NCBI RefSeq assembly: GCF_002760435.1
Contig: NZ_AUUU01000028.1
Span: 62,001 to 126,000 of the forward strand
Direction of reading: 5' to 3'
Source of the DNA: Clostridium sp. LS
Lineage (GTDB): Bacteria > Bacillota > Clostridia > Clostridiales > Clostridiaceae
DNA length: 64,000 bases
This document shows positions 9,648 through 19,747 of this stretch, one piece after another (position 1 is the stretch's first letter; the number at the start of each line of letters is the position of its first letter). The notes beneath the pieces are model-generated. The model searched no databases, was not told where the DNA came from, and was given only the letters and a program-made list of their open reading frames with translations. A program made the translations under genes and the position numbers.

Positions 9648-11360
9648 CTAAATGTTAAATTTATTGATAACTTCATTTAATTTTAAAGCCAATTCACTCT
9701 GACTTTGAGCATTTGAAGAAATTTGCTCCACTTCGTAAGTTACCTCATTTATACTGTTTAATATGTCATTTGAATTATTCTTAGATTGCTCTATATTAGT
9801 TGAGAACTCTTGTATGGCACTGCTTACATTATCTATACTTAAATTTATTATTTTAACCATAGCTTCAATTTCTTCTGACATTTCATTAATAAATTTAGCA
9901 TCATTTTCATAACTTTTACTTGATTCTATCATAAATTCATAATCAGCATTAACGTTTCTTTCTATATAGTTTAAAATCCCTTTCGAATTTTCTGATAAAT
10001 ACTCGAATACATTTTTTATTTCTTCTACAATCCCCTGAATACCGCTTACTGTAGAAATGGATTCCTCCGCTAATTTACCCACTTCATCTGCAACTACTGC
10101 GAACCCTTTTCCCTTTTCTCCAGCCCTTGCAGCCTCTATACTTGCATTTAGAGCTAAAAGATTAGTTTCAGAAGCAATATTTACTATAGATTCGCTTAAG
10201 CCTTCGATTTTTTTAACTACTTTACCTCTTTCTATTGCATCTTTAATCCTTTCGTTCTTTTCCATGTATATAGTTTTCGATAAATGTCTGGACGTTTCAC
10301 TTTTTTCCTTAATGCTGCTAGACTTAATTTTTATATCAATAGATTTTTCAACTTCTTTATTTACTATCTCAGTCAAATTATTTATATTTTCATTTATTTT
10401 TTGTATTGATGCTACAAATTCTTCAGTGGAAGAATTAGTCTCTTGAACTCCCAATGCTATCTCATCTGTAGATTTATTTATAAATAAAAGTTTAGAGCTT
10501 ATTTCCTGAACTGAAGCTGCTAATTCTTCTGATGAAGCAGATAACTCAGTTGAATTATCTAAAATTATTCTTATGAGTTTTTTTACATTTTCTAACGCAG
10601 TATTAAGAGCAGCCCCTGTCTGCGCAAATTCATCTTTTCCAATAATTTTAATTTCTTCTGAAAAGTTATATTGCGCTAGATTTTTAGCATACTCTTTAAT
10701 TCTATTTAATGGTATTAGTATGTTTCTTGTCATAGAAAAACCCAGAATTAATGTAAAGGCCAATCCTATTACTATATAAGTAATTATTTGTACCTCAACA
10801 TTTTTATGTAAACTTATATTATTATTATTTTCATCTTTAGCCTTAAAGGAACTGTAATCTATTAATTTTGTTAATGATGCTGCCACCTTGCTTCGTGATA
10901 CCTCTAAATTTTGATGATCCATGAAAGCTGCATCATATTTATTGCTATTAATAAATTGTAACACATTATTACTTTTTTCTTTATAATTTTTATAGTTATC
11001 TGTAAAATTTGATAGTTCTTTTTTCTGATAATCATCTAAATCTAATTCATTATATCTTCGTATGTAAGAATCTTCTTGCTCAAATCCATTGATAATATCA
11101 TCATTCAATTTTTTTATCATCAATTCATCTTTTTCATAAATTAAACTTAATATATTATTGCTTACTTCTAGTGAATTTTCATTTAGTTTGTGTAAAATAT
11201 CTATGGATGTAAGATCAGTATTGTACATACTATTTGAAGCAATATTAACTTTATTTAGACTTTTTAAACCTATATTACCCAATAATGCAATAATTATAAA
11301 CAATAATGCATATGAAAATATTAACCTTTTTCCCACTTTAAAATTACTCCAAAATTTCAT
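9648..11360 (-). CDS. Methyl-accepting chemotaxis protein
   Basis: Transmembrane chemoreceptor of 570 residues. A membrane segment lies at about 12-32, a 150-residue extracellular four-helix-bundle sensor follows, a second membrane segment at about 190-211, a HAMP domain to about 264, and a long cytoplasmic coiled coil. The highly conserved hairpin tip region reads [20 protein letters not shown] and contacts CheA/CheW. AGGAGG lies 8 bases before the ATG. It stands alone between the sensor operon and the sugar importer, so its ligand may be a sugar, but that is a guess. Confidence 0.93.
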   Translation of the reverse strand: MKFWSNFKVGKRLIFSYALLFIIIALLGNIGLKSLNKVNIASNSMYNTDLTSIDILHKLNENSLEVSNNILSLIYEKDELMIKKLNDDIINGFEQEDSYIRRYNELDLDDYQKKELSNFTDNYKNYKEKSNNVLQFINSNKYDAAFMDHQNLEVSRSKVAASLTKLIDYSSFKAKDENNNNISLHKNVEVQIITYIVIGLAFTLILGFSMTRNILIPLNRIKEYAKNLAQYNFSEEIKIIGKDEFAQTGAALNTALENVKKLIRIILDNSTELSASSEELAASVQEISSKLLFINKSTDEIALGVQETNSSTEEFVASIQKINENINNLTEIVNKEVEKSIDIKIKSSSIKEKSETSRHLSKTIYMEKNERIKDAIERGKVVKKIEGLSESIVNIASETNLLALNASIEAARAGEKGKGFAVVADEVGKLAEESISTVSGIQGIVEEIKNVFEYLSENSKGILNYIERNVNADYEFMIESSKSYENDAKFINEMSEEIEAMVKIINLSIDNVSSAIQEFSTNIEQSKNNSNDILNSINEVTYEVEQISSNAQSQSELALKLNEVINKFNI

Positions 11361-11379
11361 ATACTAAACCTCCTGTGAC

Positions 11380-11660
11380 TCTTCCTAACTGTAATTTCTC
11401 CTCTGTATATGCAGCCGTTCAAACCAACTTTATAAAACAATCTCTTTTATTCGGCTAATTTACTAAAAAGTAATAAAAAGGATAACTCAGTGAGAAATAT
11501 ATTTAAAGTAGACTTTAGCGAACATAAGAAAGTAAATTTCTTTATATCTTATGTCAATCAAACTATATTAAAATAAATGCTATCATTTATTATTACAATA
11601 ATTTCATCTACCAGATACATATTAATCATCTGAATTAACCTATTAACTTTGAGTTTTATC
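11380..11660. other. Intergenic region without a recognised gene
   Basis: About 300 bases between the chemoreceptor and the sugar-binding protein gene. I see no ORF with a ribosome site. A weak imperfect dyad (CATAAGA with TCTTATG near 11532-11561) may serve as a poor terminator for the importer operon or be chance in AT-rich DNA. Confidence 0.4.
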
Positions 11661-11672
11661 TGTATTTAATTA

Positions 11673-12698
11673 TTACTTTGTTTCAGTTGTGAATTGTTTT
11701 TGTTTTTCTTTTCCGTATTCAACAATTTTATCTGCAGTAACCCATTTAACTGGCACTGGATAAACATCATCAACTTTTTCGCCTTTTATTTTCTTATCTA
11801 AAGTATCTATTATTGTTTTACCTATTAAATAAGAATCTTGGTCAACAATTCCTGATATTAAATTGCTACTTACACCATTTTCCCAAGTTGGAGTATAGTC
11901 AAAACCAAAATGATATATACTTCCTGCCTTGCCTTGAGATTTTATTGCTTCCATTACACCAGTATCTGGACCTTCTGATCCTAATGAGAATACAGCTACC
12001 ATGTCTGAATTTGAAGTTATTTGGCCTTCTAATTGCCTTTTTGATTCTGCTGATTGGTCATTATCTTGAATTGGCTCTAACCATTGGAAATTTTTAGCAT
12101 CATCACCCATAATTTTCTCAAAACCAGCTTTTATTCCATCTTCTCTATATGTCATAGTTGTTTGAGTTAAATTTACTGCTGCCATTGCAATTTTACCTTT
12201 TGTGATGCCTTTTTCTTTTAATGCTTTAGCCCCATTTTCTCCAAGTTGTTCCCCTGCAAGCTTATTATCTGTTCCTATATAAGATGTTCTATTTTCTTTT
12301 GTCTTTACATCAGCATCAAAAGTTACTATTGGAATCCCTTTATCATTTGCTTCCTTAACTTTCTTATCAAACATATCTGGATCCATTGGTGCAATAGCTA
12401 TTCCTGCTGCTTTATTTTTTATAGCCTCATCTAAAAACCCAATATGTTTTTCATTTTTTTGTGTTTCATTTGGAGGTGAAGTCTTAACTACTAAATCATA
12501 TCCTAACGCCTTAGCCTCATCCTCAGCTGCCTTCTTCATAGGTGACCAATAAGCCCCTGTATCAACTATTGGAATAAAATAGATAACCTTTTTTCCACTT
12601 GTACTTGCTGTTCCATCTGTTTGTGTTTTTGTTCCACATCCTGCTAAGCTACCAACAATAAATACTGTTGATAATAAAGCGATAATTTTCTTCTTCAT
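11673..12698 (-). CDS. Sugar-binding lipoprotein, RbsB/XylF-like
   Basis: Periplasmic-binding-protein type I family receptor for a monosaccharide, 341 residues. The signal peptide ends in the lipobox SLAGC with Cys21. The core carries family-typical segments such as AAGIAIAPMDPDMFDKKVKEA and GIPIVTFDAD. It is the third gene of an importer operon (ATPase, permease, binding protein), 126 bases after the permease gene. The nearby GH3 and GH43 enzymes suggest xylose or arabinose as ligand rather than ribose, but that is inference from neighbours. Confidence 0.88.
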   Translation of the reverse strand: MKKKIIALLSTVFIVGSLAGCGTKTQTDGTASTSGKKVIYFIPIVDTGAYWSPMKKAAEDEAKALGYDLVVKTSPPNETQKNEKHIGFLDEAIKNKAAGIAIAPMDPDMFDKKVKEANDKGIPIVTFDADVKTKENRTSYIGTDNKLAGEQLGENGAKALKEKGITKGKIAMAAVNLTQTTMTYREDGIKAGFEKIMGDDAKNFQWLEPIQDNDQSAESKRQLEGQITSNSDMVAVFSLGSEGPDTGVMEAIKSQGKAGSIYHFGFDYTPTWENGVSSNLISGIVDQDSYLIGKTIIDTLDKKIKGEKVDDVYPVPVKWVTADKIVEYGKEKQKQFTTETK

Positions 12699-12824
12699 AA
12701 AATTTTTTCCCCTTCCGTAATTTCAAATTTTTGAGATATGTTGTTATATTTAAAGCTTCATTCAGTAAATTCTTAAATTATCAACTATAAATCTGCTGAA
12801 TTAAGCTTAAATCGCACTTTTCAG

Positions 12825-13841
12825 TTAACTTTTTTTCTTAAATATGCTTCCTTTTCTGTAGAAATCTACTACTATAGCAAGTACTATAACAGCTCCTGTT
12901 ACAGCTTGTTGTAAGAATGAGTTAATTCCGAGAATAGCCAATCCACTTTGGAATACTTGTATTGTAAATATTCCAACCATAGCTCCTCCGATAGTTCCTA
13001 CTCCTCCTCCAAATTGAACACCACCCATGATTGCACCTGCCATTGCAAATAAATCTGGACCGTTTATTTCACTTGGAGCACCAACATTAATACTTGACAT
13101 TAGCAGGATTCCAGCTATTGCAGCTAAAAGACCTTCGATTGCATATACTTTTATGACATGCTTGTTTACATTTATTCCTGATAGTCTTCCTGCTTCTTTG
13201 TTTGATCCAACTACGTAGCAGTACCTACCAAACCTTGTATTTTTCATTAAATAAGCCATAACGATAACTATAATGATAAATACTATAGTGTTAGTGTGTA
13301 TTATTGATATCCCAACCTCTGTGTTGGAAAGATTGTAAAACCAGTCTGGAACTCCTTTAATATAAATTCCATTTGTGAAAAATAGTATTAATCCTCTTAT
13401 TAAGTAACTTGTACCCATCGTAAGTATGAAAGATTCTAATTTAAATTTTGTAATCAATATCCCATTAAACAATCCCCAAAGCGCACCTACCAGTAACCCA
13501 GCAAGTAAAGAAATAGGCAAGCTAACCCCTTTTACAGCTAAATATGCTACTGTACATCCTGAAAATGCTGCTATTGCACCTATTGAAAGATCAACACCTC
13601 CAGTTACTATTACCATAGTAATTGCAACAGTCAAAATTCCTACTGTCGGAATCTGCCTTAAAAAATTGGACATATTTGCTGCCCCTAAAAAGTCAGGACT
13701 TGCAATTGAAAATGTTAAAATAAGTACTACAAGCACTAAATAAATTGAGTATTTTAGAAATAAGTTTTTAATATTAAACCTTTCCATTTTTGTCTTAATA
13801 CTTTCCTCTTGAACAACTTTATTATTAATTGTTTGGCTCAT
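12825..13841 (-). CDS. Sugar ABC transporter permease, RbsC-like
   Basis: Membrane permease of a CUT2-class monosaccharide importer, 338 residues from the ATG at 13841. It has eight to ten hydrophobic segments and conserved blocks TGGVDLSIGAIAAFSG and MGTSYLIRGL. The start is set by a GGAGGG 10 bases upstream; the longer TTG start at 13859 coincides with that site and is rejected. The first 17 bases overlap the end of the ATPase gene, which implies coupled translation. Confidence 0.9.
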   Translation of the reverse strand: MSQTINNKVVQEESIKTKMERFNIKNLFLKYSIYLVLVVLILTFSIASPDFLGAANMSNFLRQIPTVGILTVAITMVIVTGGVDLSIGAIAAFSGCTVAYLAVKGVSLPISLLAGLLVGALWGLFNGILITKFKLESFILTMGTSYLIRGLILFFTNGIYIKGVPDWFYNLSNTEVGISIIHTNTIVFIIIVIVMAYLMKNTRFGRYCYVVGSNKEAGRLSGINVNKHVIKVYAIEGLLAAIAGILLMSSINVGAPSEINGPDLFAMAGAIMGGVQFGGGVGTIGGAMVGIFTIQVFQSGLAILGINSFLQQAVTGAVIVLAIVVDFYRKGSIFKKKS

Positions 13842-15336
13842 CTTTATTAATCCCTCCAAGCGTAGCTAATTTCATAATCTTTTCTTGTGTCGCTTCTTCT
13901 CTGCTAAGTTCTCCTGTCATTCTGCCTTCACACATAACATATATTCTGTCTGACATACCTAATAGTTCTGGTAATTCAGAAGAAACCATAATAACCACTT
14001 TGCCTTTTCTAACTAAATCATTCATTATATGATATATCTCAGCTTTAGTACCAACATCTATTCCTTTAGTTGGTTCATCAAAAATAAATATTTCTGAATC
14101 TGTATTTAACCACTTAGCTAATATTAACTTTTGTTGATTTCCACCAGATAAAGTTCCTGCCATAACGTCAAGGTTTGCAGTTTTAATCTCAAGTGCTTTT
14201 TTAAATCTCTCTCCAGTATCTCTTAACTTCTTATGATTTAAAACAAAGTCTTTTAAATTAGTAATAGTTATATTATCAAGTACACTCATTACTAATGATA
14301 AACCTTGGCTTTTTCTATCTTCTGTTAAAAGACATATCCCATTATTAATTGCATCTATAGGTGAATTAATCTTAACTTCCTTTCCATTTACTTTTATCTT
14401 ACCTTCACTAATTCTATCAGCACCAAAAACAAGTCTCATAAGTTCTGTTCTTCCTGAACCAACTAAACCAGCTAGTCCTAAAATTTCGCCCCTTCTTGCT
14501 TTTAAGCTGATATTTTTAACTCTATCAGCATAATCACTTAGGCCTTCGACTTCTAGAACATATTCCTTTGGTTCAAAAACTTCCTTAGGAAATAATTCTG
14601 TCAGATCTCTTCCTACCATCATGTTTATAAGTCTTTCCTGAGTTATTCCTTCTAGCTCACAGCTTTCAATATAGGTACCATCTCTTAGTACTGTTGCTCT
14701 ATCACAGATATCAAAAACTTCTTTCAATCTGTGTGATATATATATTGCCGAAACTCCTTCTTTCTTTAAAGTCTTTATAACTTTAAAAAGGTTTTCAACA
14801 TCTTTCTGAGATAGTGATGTTGTTGGCTCATCAAAAATAATCATTTTTGCATTTAGGCTTATTGCTTTAGCTATTTCCACCATTTGCTTTTGGGCAGTTG
14901 GCAGCTGCATAACTAAGTCAGTAGGTTTTATATCAATCCCTAATTTATTAATTATGGAATTTGTGTCTTCATGTAATTTTTTATAATTAACAATACCTAA
15001 AGACTTGTTTTTATATGGAAGCCTTCCCATATAGACATTTTCTGCTACTGTCAATGTTTCAGCTAAATTTAACTCTTGATGAACAAATCCGATACCTAAT
15101 TGTGCAGCCTTTGTTGGATTAACTACTCCACAGTCAACTCCTTCAACAAATATTTGACCTTCATCCTGTGTATGAACTCCCCCAAGTATTTTCATTAAAG
15201 TTGATTTTCCAGCACCGTTTTCTCCCAATAAAGCATGTACTTCACCTTTTCTAATTTCCAGCTGTACTCCTTTAAGAGCATAAACTCCTGGGAATTTTTT
15301 ATGTATGTTCTTCATTTCTAAAAATACATTACTCAA
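13825..15336 (-). CDS. Sugar ABC transporter ATPase with two ATP-binding domains, RbsA-like
   Basis: Cytoplasmic ATPase of the same importer, 503 residues with two tandem nucleotide-binding domains. The first has Walker A GENGAGKST and a degenerate signature (LPTAQKQM); the second has a weak Walker A (GLVGSGRTE) and a good signature LSGGNQQK. This asymmetry is usual for RbsA/XylG/MglA. The start is a TTG at 15336 with GAGGTGG 7 bases before it; the next in-frame ATG is seven residues on. The gene order A-C-B differs from the common B-A-C or A-C-B variants only in spacing. Confidence 0.9.
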   Translation of the reverse strand: MSNVFLEMKNIHKKFPGVYALKGVQLEIRKGEVHALLGENGAGKSTLMKILGGVHTQDEGQIFVEGVDCGVVNPTKAAQLGIGFVHQELNLAETLTVAENVYMGRLPYKNKSLGIVNYKKLHEDTNSIINKLGIDIKPTDLVMQLPTAQKQMVEIAKAISLNAKMIIFDEPTTSLSQKDVENLFKVIKTLKKEGVSAIYISHRLKEVFDICDRATVLRDGTYIESCELEGITQERLINMMVGRDLTELFPKEVFEPKEYVLEVEGLSDYADRVKNISLKARRGEILGLAGLVGSGRTELMRLVFGADRISEGKIKVNGKEVKINSPIDAINNGICLLTEDRKSQGLSLVMSVLDNITITNLKDFVLNHKKLRDTGERFKKALEIKTANLDVMAGTLSGGNQQKLILAKWLNTDSEIFIFDEPTKGIDVGTKAEIYHIMNDLVRKGKVVIMVSSELPELLGMSDRIYVMCEGRMTGELSREEATQEKIMKLATLGGINKDEPNN

Positions 15337-15404
15337 GTTCTAACCACCTCAACTTTCTTAATTACTAATCGTTTTCATGACTTATTCTACAATAATAAAT
15401 TAAC

Positions 15405-15440
15405 TAATTATATATAATATCTTTACGTTTACATTTGAAA
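15405..15440 (-). promoter_or_regulatory. Near-cre motif upstream of the importer ATPase gene
   Basis: On the minus strand, TGTAAACGTAAAG (plus 15424-15436) matches the CcpA-site core TGnAAnCG but misses the last conserved C. A second near-match, TGAAAACGATTAG, lies closer to the gene. Catabolite repression is plausible but unproven. Confidence 0.35.
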
Positions 15441-15486
15441 TCTTTACTTTTTAAAGTAACTTTAAAAAGTTTTGTTATAAATAAAA

Positions 15487-15520
15487 AAAGACAGATATAT
15501 GAGGTATTATATCTGCCTTT
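15487..15520 (-). terminator. Terminator of the GH3-GH43 operon
   Basis: Stem AAAGACAGATATA (15487-15499) with TATATCTGCCTTT (15508-15520), one mismatch, followed on the minus strand by TTTTTTT. It separates the glycosidase genes from the importer operon. Confidence 0.85.
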
Positions 15521-15549
15521 CAAAATATATTATTTAATTATGGCTTGAG

Positions 15550-16530
15550 TTATTTAGGTAATTCTACTTTTTGAATAGTACCATCATCATTGTATTTTAA
15601 TTCAGTGAATTTTACACAACGTTTGTTATCAGCTCCACCTGATAAAGAACTATCATGATAGAATAAGTACCATTTATTTTGGAACTCAACTATTGAATGA
15701 TGAGTAGTCCACCCTACTACAGGATCAAGTATTTTACCTTTAAAAGTATAAGGACCTTTTGGATTTTTACTCATAGCATATACGATAGAATGAGTTGTAC
15801 CAGTAGAATATGAAAGATAGTAATTTCCATTATACTTATGAACCCATGGACCTTCGAAATATCTTTTATCTTCATCACCTGCTAATATAGGGTTACCTTC
15901 TTCATCAACAATAGATATTTCTTGAGGATCTGATTTAAAAGTAAGCATGTCATCATTTAATTCAGCTACTCTTGGTCCTATAGCAGGCGCTGTAGCAGCA
16001 GGGCCTTCACCGTCTGGATTAAAATCCCCAGTTTGCCATTTTTCTAGTTGTCCTCCCCAAAGACCTCCAAAATAAACATATACTCTATTATCATCATCCA
16101 TTAAAACAGCAGGGTCAATACTATAGCTGCCAGGTATATAATTTTCTTGAGCTTTAAATGGTCCAGCAGGGTTTGAACTAGTGGCTACTCCTAGTCTAAA
16201 AATACCATCCTTATCTCTAGCTGGGAAAAATAAATAATATGTGCCATTTTTATAAGCTGCATCTGGAGCCCATAATTGTTGACTTGCCCATGGAATATCC
16301 CTTAAGTGAAGAGCTTCACCATGATCAATACAAGGCGAATTCATGTCATCAATAGATAAAATATGATAGTCCTCCATATTATATTGATCACCATTATCGT
16401 TTGAAATCTGAACTTGATCAAGGTCGTGAGAAGGATAAATATAGATTTTGTCTTCAAATACATGAGCAGATGGATCTGCAGTATAAATATTAGTTACTAA
16501 AGGTTCATTTTGTTTTATTACGTTTTTCAT
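15550..16530 (-). CDS. GH43 family arabinofuranosidase/beta-xylosidase
   Basis: Five-bladed beta-propeller glycosidase, 326 residues, with no signal peptide, so it acts on imported oligosaccharides. The GH43 catalytic triad is visible: base D19 in TADPSAHVF, the pKa-tuning D139 in SIDPAVLMDDD and acid E226 in YFEGPWVHKY. Length fits a single-domain GH43 without an accessory module. AGGAG precedes the ATG, 46 bases after the GH3 gene. With GH3 it would break down xylo- or arabinoxylo-oligosaccharides; the exact bond is not readable from the sequence. Confidence 0.88.
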   Translation of the reverse strand: MKNVIKQNEPLVTNIYTADPSAHVFEDKIYIYPSHDLDQVQISNDNGDQYNMEDYHILSIDDMNSPCIDHGEALHLRDIPWASQQLWAPDAAYKNGTYYLFFPARDKDGIFRLGVATSSNPAGPFKAQENYIPGSYSIDPAVLMDDDNRVYVYFGGLWGGQLEKWQTGDFNPDGEGPAATAPAIGPRVAELNDDMLTFKSDPQEISIVDEEGNPILAGDEDKRYFEGPWVHKYNGNYYLSYSTGTTHSIVYAMSKNPKGPYTFKGKILDPVVGWTTHHSIVEFQNKWYLFYHDSSLSGGADNKRCVKFTELKYNDDGTIQKVELPK

Positions 16531-16576
16531 ACGATTCTCTCCTATATCTTTTAATCTTTATTTATAAGTTAGATAT

Positions 16577-18706
16577 TTATGCTAATTCAACATTTATTTC
16601 TAAGGGCGCTACTGATGTAAGTTCAAAACTTCTCTTATCTGGTTGTGATATGCCAACAAATAATTTAAAACTCTTACTATCCAGTAGTCTCTCTCCATCA
16701 TTATTTACAGCTTCAAAGGATCTTTTACTCAATTCTATAGTTACAGTTTTACTTTCACCTTTTTTCAATGAGACACGCTTAAATCCTGCTAAGCTATGAT
16801 TTAATACAGCATATTTTGATTTTAAATCTTTTACATAACATTGAACTACTTCTTCAATACCATAGTTCCCTGTGTTTCTAATATCTATGCTAATATCGAA
16901 ACTTTCAAAATCAGCTTTAACAAAAGGTACCTGTAAATTAGATAATTCTACTTTTGAATAAGTTAAACCATATCCAAATGGATACAAGCTTTCATGCTCT
17001 AAATACCTATATGTTCTTCCTTTCATTGAGTAATCAGTAAATTCAGGAAGATTCGCAGTATCTTTATAAAAGGTTACTGGCAATTTACCACTTGGAGAAC
17101 ATTTTCCAAATAATATATCTGCCACAGCAGTACCTCCATGACTACCTGGATACCATGCATTTAAAATAGCCGCACATTTTTCTTCTGCCCCATTAAATGT
17201 TAAGGCACTTCCAGCTCCAAGAACAACTATAACTGGTTTTCCTACTTCAAGTACTTTTTCTAGTAAATTTTGTTGTCTTCCTGGTAAGTTTAGACTTTCT
17301 TTATCTCCTGCACCATAGCTATTACCAGCATCACCTTGCTCTCCTTCAATAGTAGAGTCTAATCCTAAACACAATATAACTACATCAGACCTTTCGGCAA
17401 CTGAAATCGCTTCAGATAATCTATCGTCTGGTCCTGCTAAGTCTTCCACCTTATCTTTAAATAAGTGGCATCCTTCAGAATAATACACTCTTATATTGTC
17501 CCCAACTGCATTATGAATACCTTCTAAGATTGTAGTATACTTAGATGCTGTTCCAGAGTAATTTCCCTTTAGCATAATTTCACTATTTGCATTAGGACCA
17601 ATTACTGCTATTGACTTTAGACTTGATTTATCTAATGGAAGAGTTCCATCATTTTTTAGCAATACCATTGATTTTCTAGAAGCTATTAAAGCAATTTCAT
17701 TATGCTCTTTACAATCGTTTACCTCATACGGTATCCTGTTATATTCACAGTCTTCATCAAACATACCTAATTTAAATCTTGTTGTCATTAATCTTTCTGC
17801 TGCTGTAGTTATTTGTTCTTCAGTTACTAAACCCTCTTTATACGCTAATAACAAATTAAGATACATATTTCCACAGTTAAGATCGCAGCCATTTTCAATT
17901 GCTAATGCAACAGATTCAGTTGCTGTACTGGTAATCATATGATGTAAATGAAAATCTGCAAGAGCCCAACAGTCAGATACTACATGCCCCTTAAATCCCC
18001 ATTTACCTCTTAAAATATCCTTTAATAAAGTCTTACTACCGCAGCATGGTTCTCCATTTGTACGATTGTATGCTCCCATTACGCTTTCAACATTTGCTTC
18101 TTTTACACATGCTTCAAATGCTGGTAAATATGTTTCATATAAATCTTTCTTTTCTACAACAGCATTAAATTCATGCCTTAACCCTTCTGGTCCGCTATGG
18201 ACTGCAAAATGTTTAGCACAAGCAGCTAGCTTTAAATACTTTCCTTCTCCTTGCAATCCTTTTATGAATGCAACTCCCAACCTAGATGTTAAATATGGAT
18301 CTTCTCCATAAGTTTCATGTCCGCGTCCCCATCTAGGATCTCTAAAAATATTTACATTTGGAGACCAATAGGTTAATCCCTTATATATGCCTCGATCATC
18401 TTTTTTGCTATATTCATTGTATTTTGCACGTCCCTCTGTAGAAATTATATCTGCAATTTCCCCTAGAAATTCTTCATCAAATATAGCCGCTAAACCAATT
18501 GCTTGTGGAAACACAGTAGCTGTCCCAGCTCTTGCTACTCCATGAAGTCCTTCATTCCACCAATTGTATTCTGGCACATTTAAATGTTTTATTGCTGGTG
18601 ATTGGTACGTTAACTGCTCCGCTCTTTCTTGTAACGTCATCTTTGATACTAATTCCTTTGCTGCATTTACAGCAAATTCATGAATATTTTCTTGTTCGCT
18701 ATTCAT
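16577..18706 (-). CDS. GH3 family beta-xylosidase/beta-glucosidase
   Basis: Intracellular glycosidase of 709 residues with no signal peptide. It has the GH3 (alpha/beta)8 domain with nucleophile D245 in VVSDCWALADF, the second alpha/beta domain (GNYSGTASKYTTILEG, GLDSTIEGEQGD) and a C-terminal fibronectin III-like domain. SDCWA and the CGNMY stretch resemble xylan beta-xylosidases more than beta-glucosidases. AGAGGG lies before the ATG. It is first in a two-gene operon with GH43 and diverges from an AraC gene that probably controls it. Confidence 0.9.
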   Translation of the reverse strand: MNSEQENIHEFAVNAAKELVSKMTLQERAEQLTYQSPAIKHLNVPEYNWWNEGLHGVARAGTATVFPQAIGLAAIFDEEFLGEIADIISTEGRAKYNEYSKKDDRGIYKGLTYWSPNVNIFRDPRWGRGHETYGEDPYLTSRLGVAFIKGLQGEGKYLKLAACAKHFAVHSGPEGLRHEFNAVVEKKDLYETYLPAFEACVKEANVESVMGAYNRTNGEPCCGSKTLLKDILRGKWGFKGHVVSDCWALADFHLHHMITSTATESVALAIENGCDLNCGNMYLNLLLAYKEGLVTEEQITTAAERLMTTRFKLGMFDEDCEYNRIPYEVNDCKEHNEIALIASRKSMVLLKNDGTLPLDKSSLKSIAVIGPNANSEIMLKGNYSGTASKYTTILEGIHNAVGDNIRVYYSEGCHLFKDKVEDLAGPDDRLSEAISVAERSDVVILCLGLDSTIEGEQGDAGNSYGAGDKESLNLPGRQQNLLEKVLEVGKPVIVVLGAGSALTFNGAEEKCAAILNAWYPGSHGGTAVADILFGKCSPSGKLPVTFYKDTANLPEFTDYSMKGRTYRYLEHESLYPFGYGLTYSKVELSNLQVPFVKADFESFDISIDIRNTGNYGIEEVVQCYVKDLKSKYAVLNHSLAGFKRVSLKKGESKTVTIELSKRSFEAVNNDGERLLDSKSFKLFVGISQPDKRSFELTSVAPLEINVELA

Positions 18707-18794
18707 ATATATCCCTCTATTCCTTAAATATTTATGGAGCCTAAAATTTATATTAAATTGTTCACTTGATAATTTAATAATATAAAATTTATAG

Positions 18795-18823
18795 TTGACG
18801 TAACAAGAAAGTATTTATATAAT
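18795..18823 (+). promoter_or_regulatory. Sigma-A promoter of the AraC gene
   Basis: TTGACG at 18795-18800, a 17-base spacer and TATAAT at 18818-18823, about 33 bases before the start codon. This is one of the best promoter matches in the window. Confidence 0.8.
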
Positions 18824-18856
18824 TGTAGACAAAATTTACTCTCTTGGAGGTATTCT

Positions 18857-19627
18857 ATGTTAAAATACGAGTCGTATCATTTTGGTGAAAATACTCTTTT
18901 TTCTCACTACCATCCAGTTAGCCTTAATTACCCTATTCATCTACATCGAAGCTTTGAGTTTATATATATTATGGATGGGAGTTTACAGGTTTCTGTTAAT
19001 AATAGAAACTTTGACCTAAAAAAAGGTGATTGTATATTGATTTTGCCTTATGAAATCCATTCTCTTTCAACTGAGAAATATTCTGATGCTCGTATTTGCA
19101 TATTTTCTCCTGAATATGTGAAAACATTTGATAGCATGATTTATGGTAAATTTCTAGAAAATCCCGTGTTTAATTTATCATATAATGCTCAAGCCCTTAT
19201 ACTAGACAAAATTTTCAGAGATAATGTTAATGTTCTCCAAATGAAATCCTGTCTATATTTATTATGCTCTGAAGTTATGGAGCATACAAAATTACTTGTA
19301 AGTGTAAAAAATGATTATGAATTATTACATAAAATTCTTAACTATATACAAGAAAATTTCACTAAAGACATCTCATTAAAAAGTGTTGCCGATGAATTTT
19401 GCTATAGTTACAACTATCTTTCCAAATACCTAAATAACGTACTAGGAATATCCTTTGTGGATTTTATTAATCAAAATAGAGTTAACTATGCCGCTTATTT
19501 GTTGAAAAATACAGAAGATTCAATTACAGATATTACTTATAAATGCGGATACTCTAGTATACGTTCATTCAATAGAAATTTTTTAAAGATCATGAATAAG
19601 ACTCCTAAAAGTTATAGATATTCTTAA
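18857..19627 (+). CDS. AraC-family regulator with cupin sensor domain
   Basis: Sugar-responsive activator, 256 residues. The N-terminal part is a cupin-like barrel (HYHPVSLNYPIHLHRSFEF and KKGDCILILPYEIHSL); residues 155-255 form the AraC double helix-turn-helix ending in SFNRNFLKIMNKTPKSYR. GGAGG lies 7 bases before the ATG. It diverges from the GH3-GH43 operon, which is its likely target, possibly together with the importer behind it. Confidence 0.88.
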   Translation: MLKYESYHFGENTLFSHYHPVSLNYPIHLHRSFEFIYIMDGSLQVSVNNRNFDLKKGDCILILPYEIHSLSTEKYSDARICIFSPEYVKTFDSMIYGKFLENPVFNLSYNAQALILDKIFRDNVNVLQMKSCLYLLCSEVMEHTKLLVSVKNDYELLHKILNYIQENFTKDISLKSVADEFCYSYNYLSKYLNNVLGISFVDFINQNRVNYAAYLLKNTEDSITDITYKCGYSSIRSFNRNFLKIMNKTPKSYRYS

Positions 19628-19654
19628 TTCACGGTTAATCTTAATTTAGAAATA

Positions 19655-19699
19655 AAAAGTACCTGAAATCTCTATAATCATGAGATTTCAGGTACTTTT
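19655..19699. terminator. Bidirectional rho-independent terminator
   Basis: Perfect 18-bp stem (19655-19672 with 19682-19699) flanked by A and T runs, between the convergent AraC and chemoreceptor genes. Confidence 0.92.
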
Positions 19700-19747
19700 A
19701 GATGATAGATTATAATTTCCTGTTAGATTTATTCATCTTAATATACT

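Noticed and set aside
11530-11562. Hairpin CATAAGA...TCTTATG after the sugar importer operon as a terminator
   Set aside because: Weak AT-only stem with no T-run on the needed strand.
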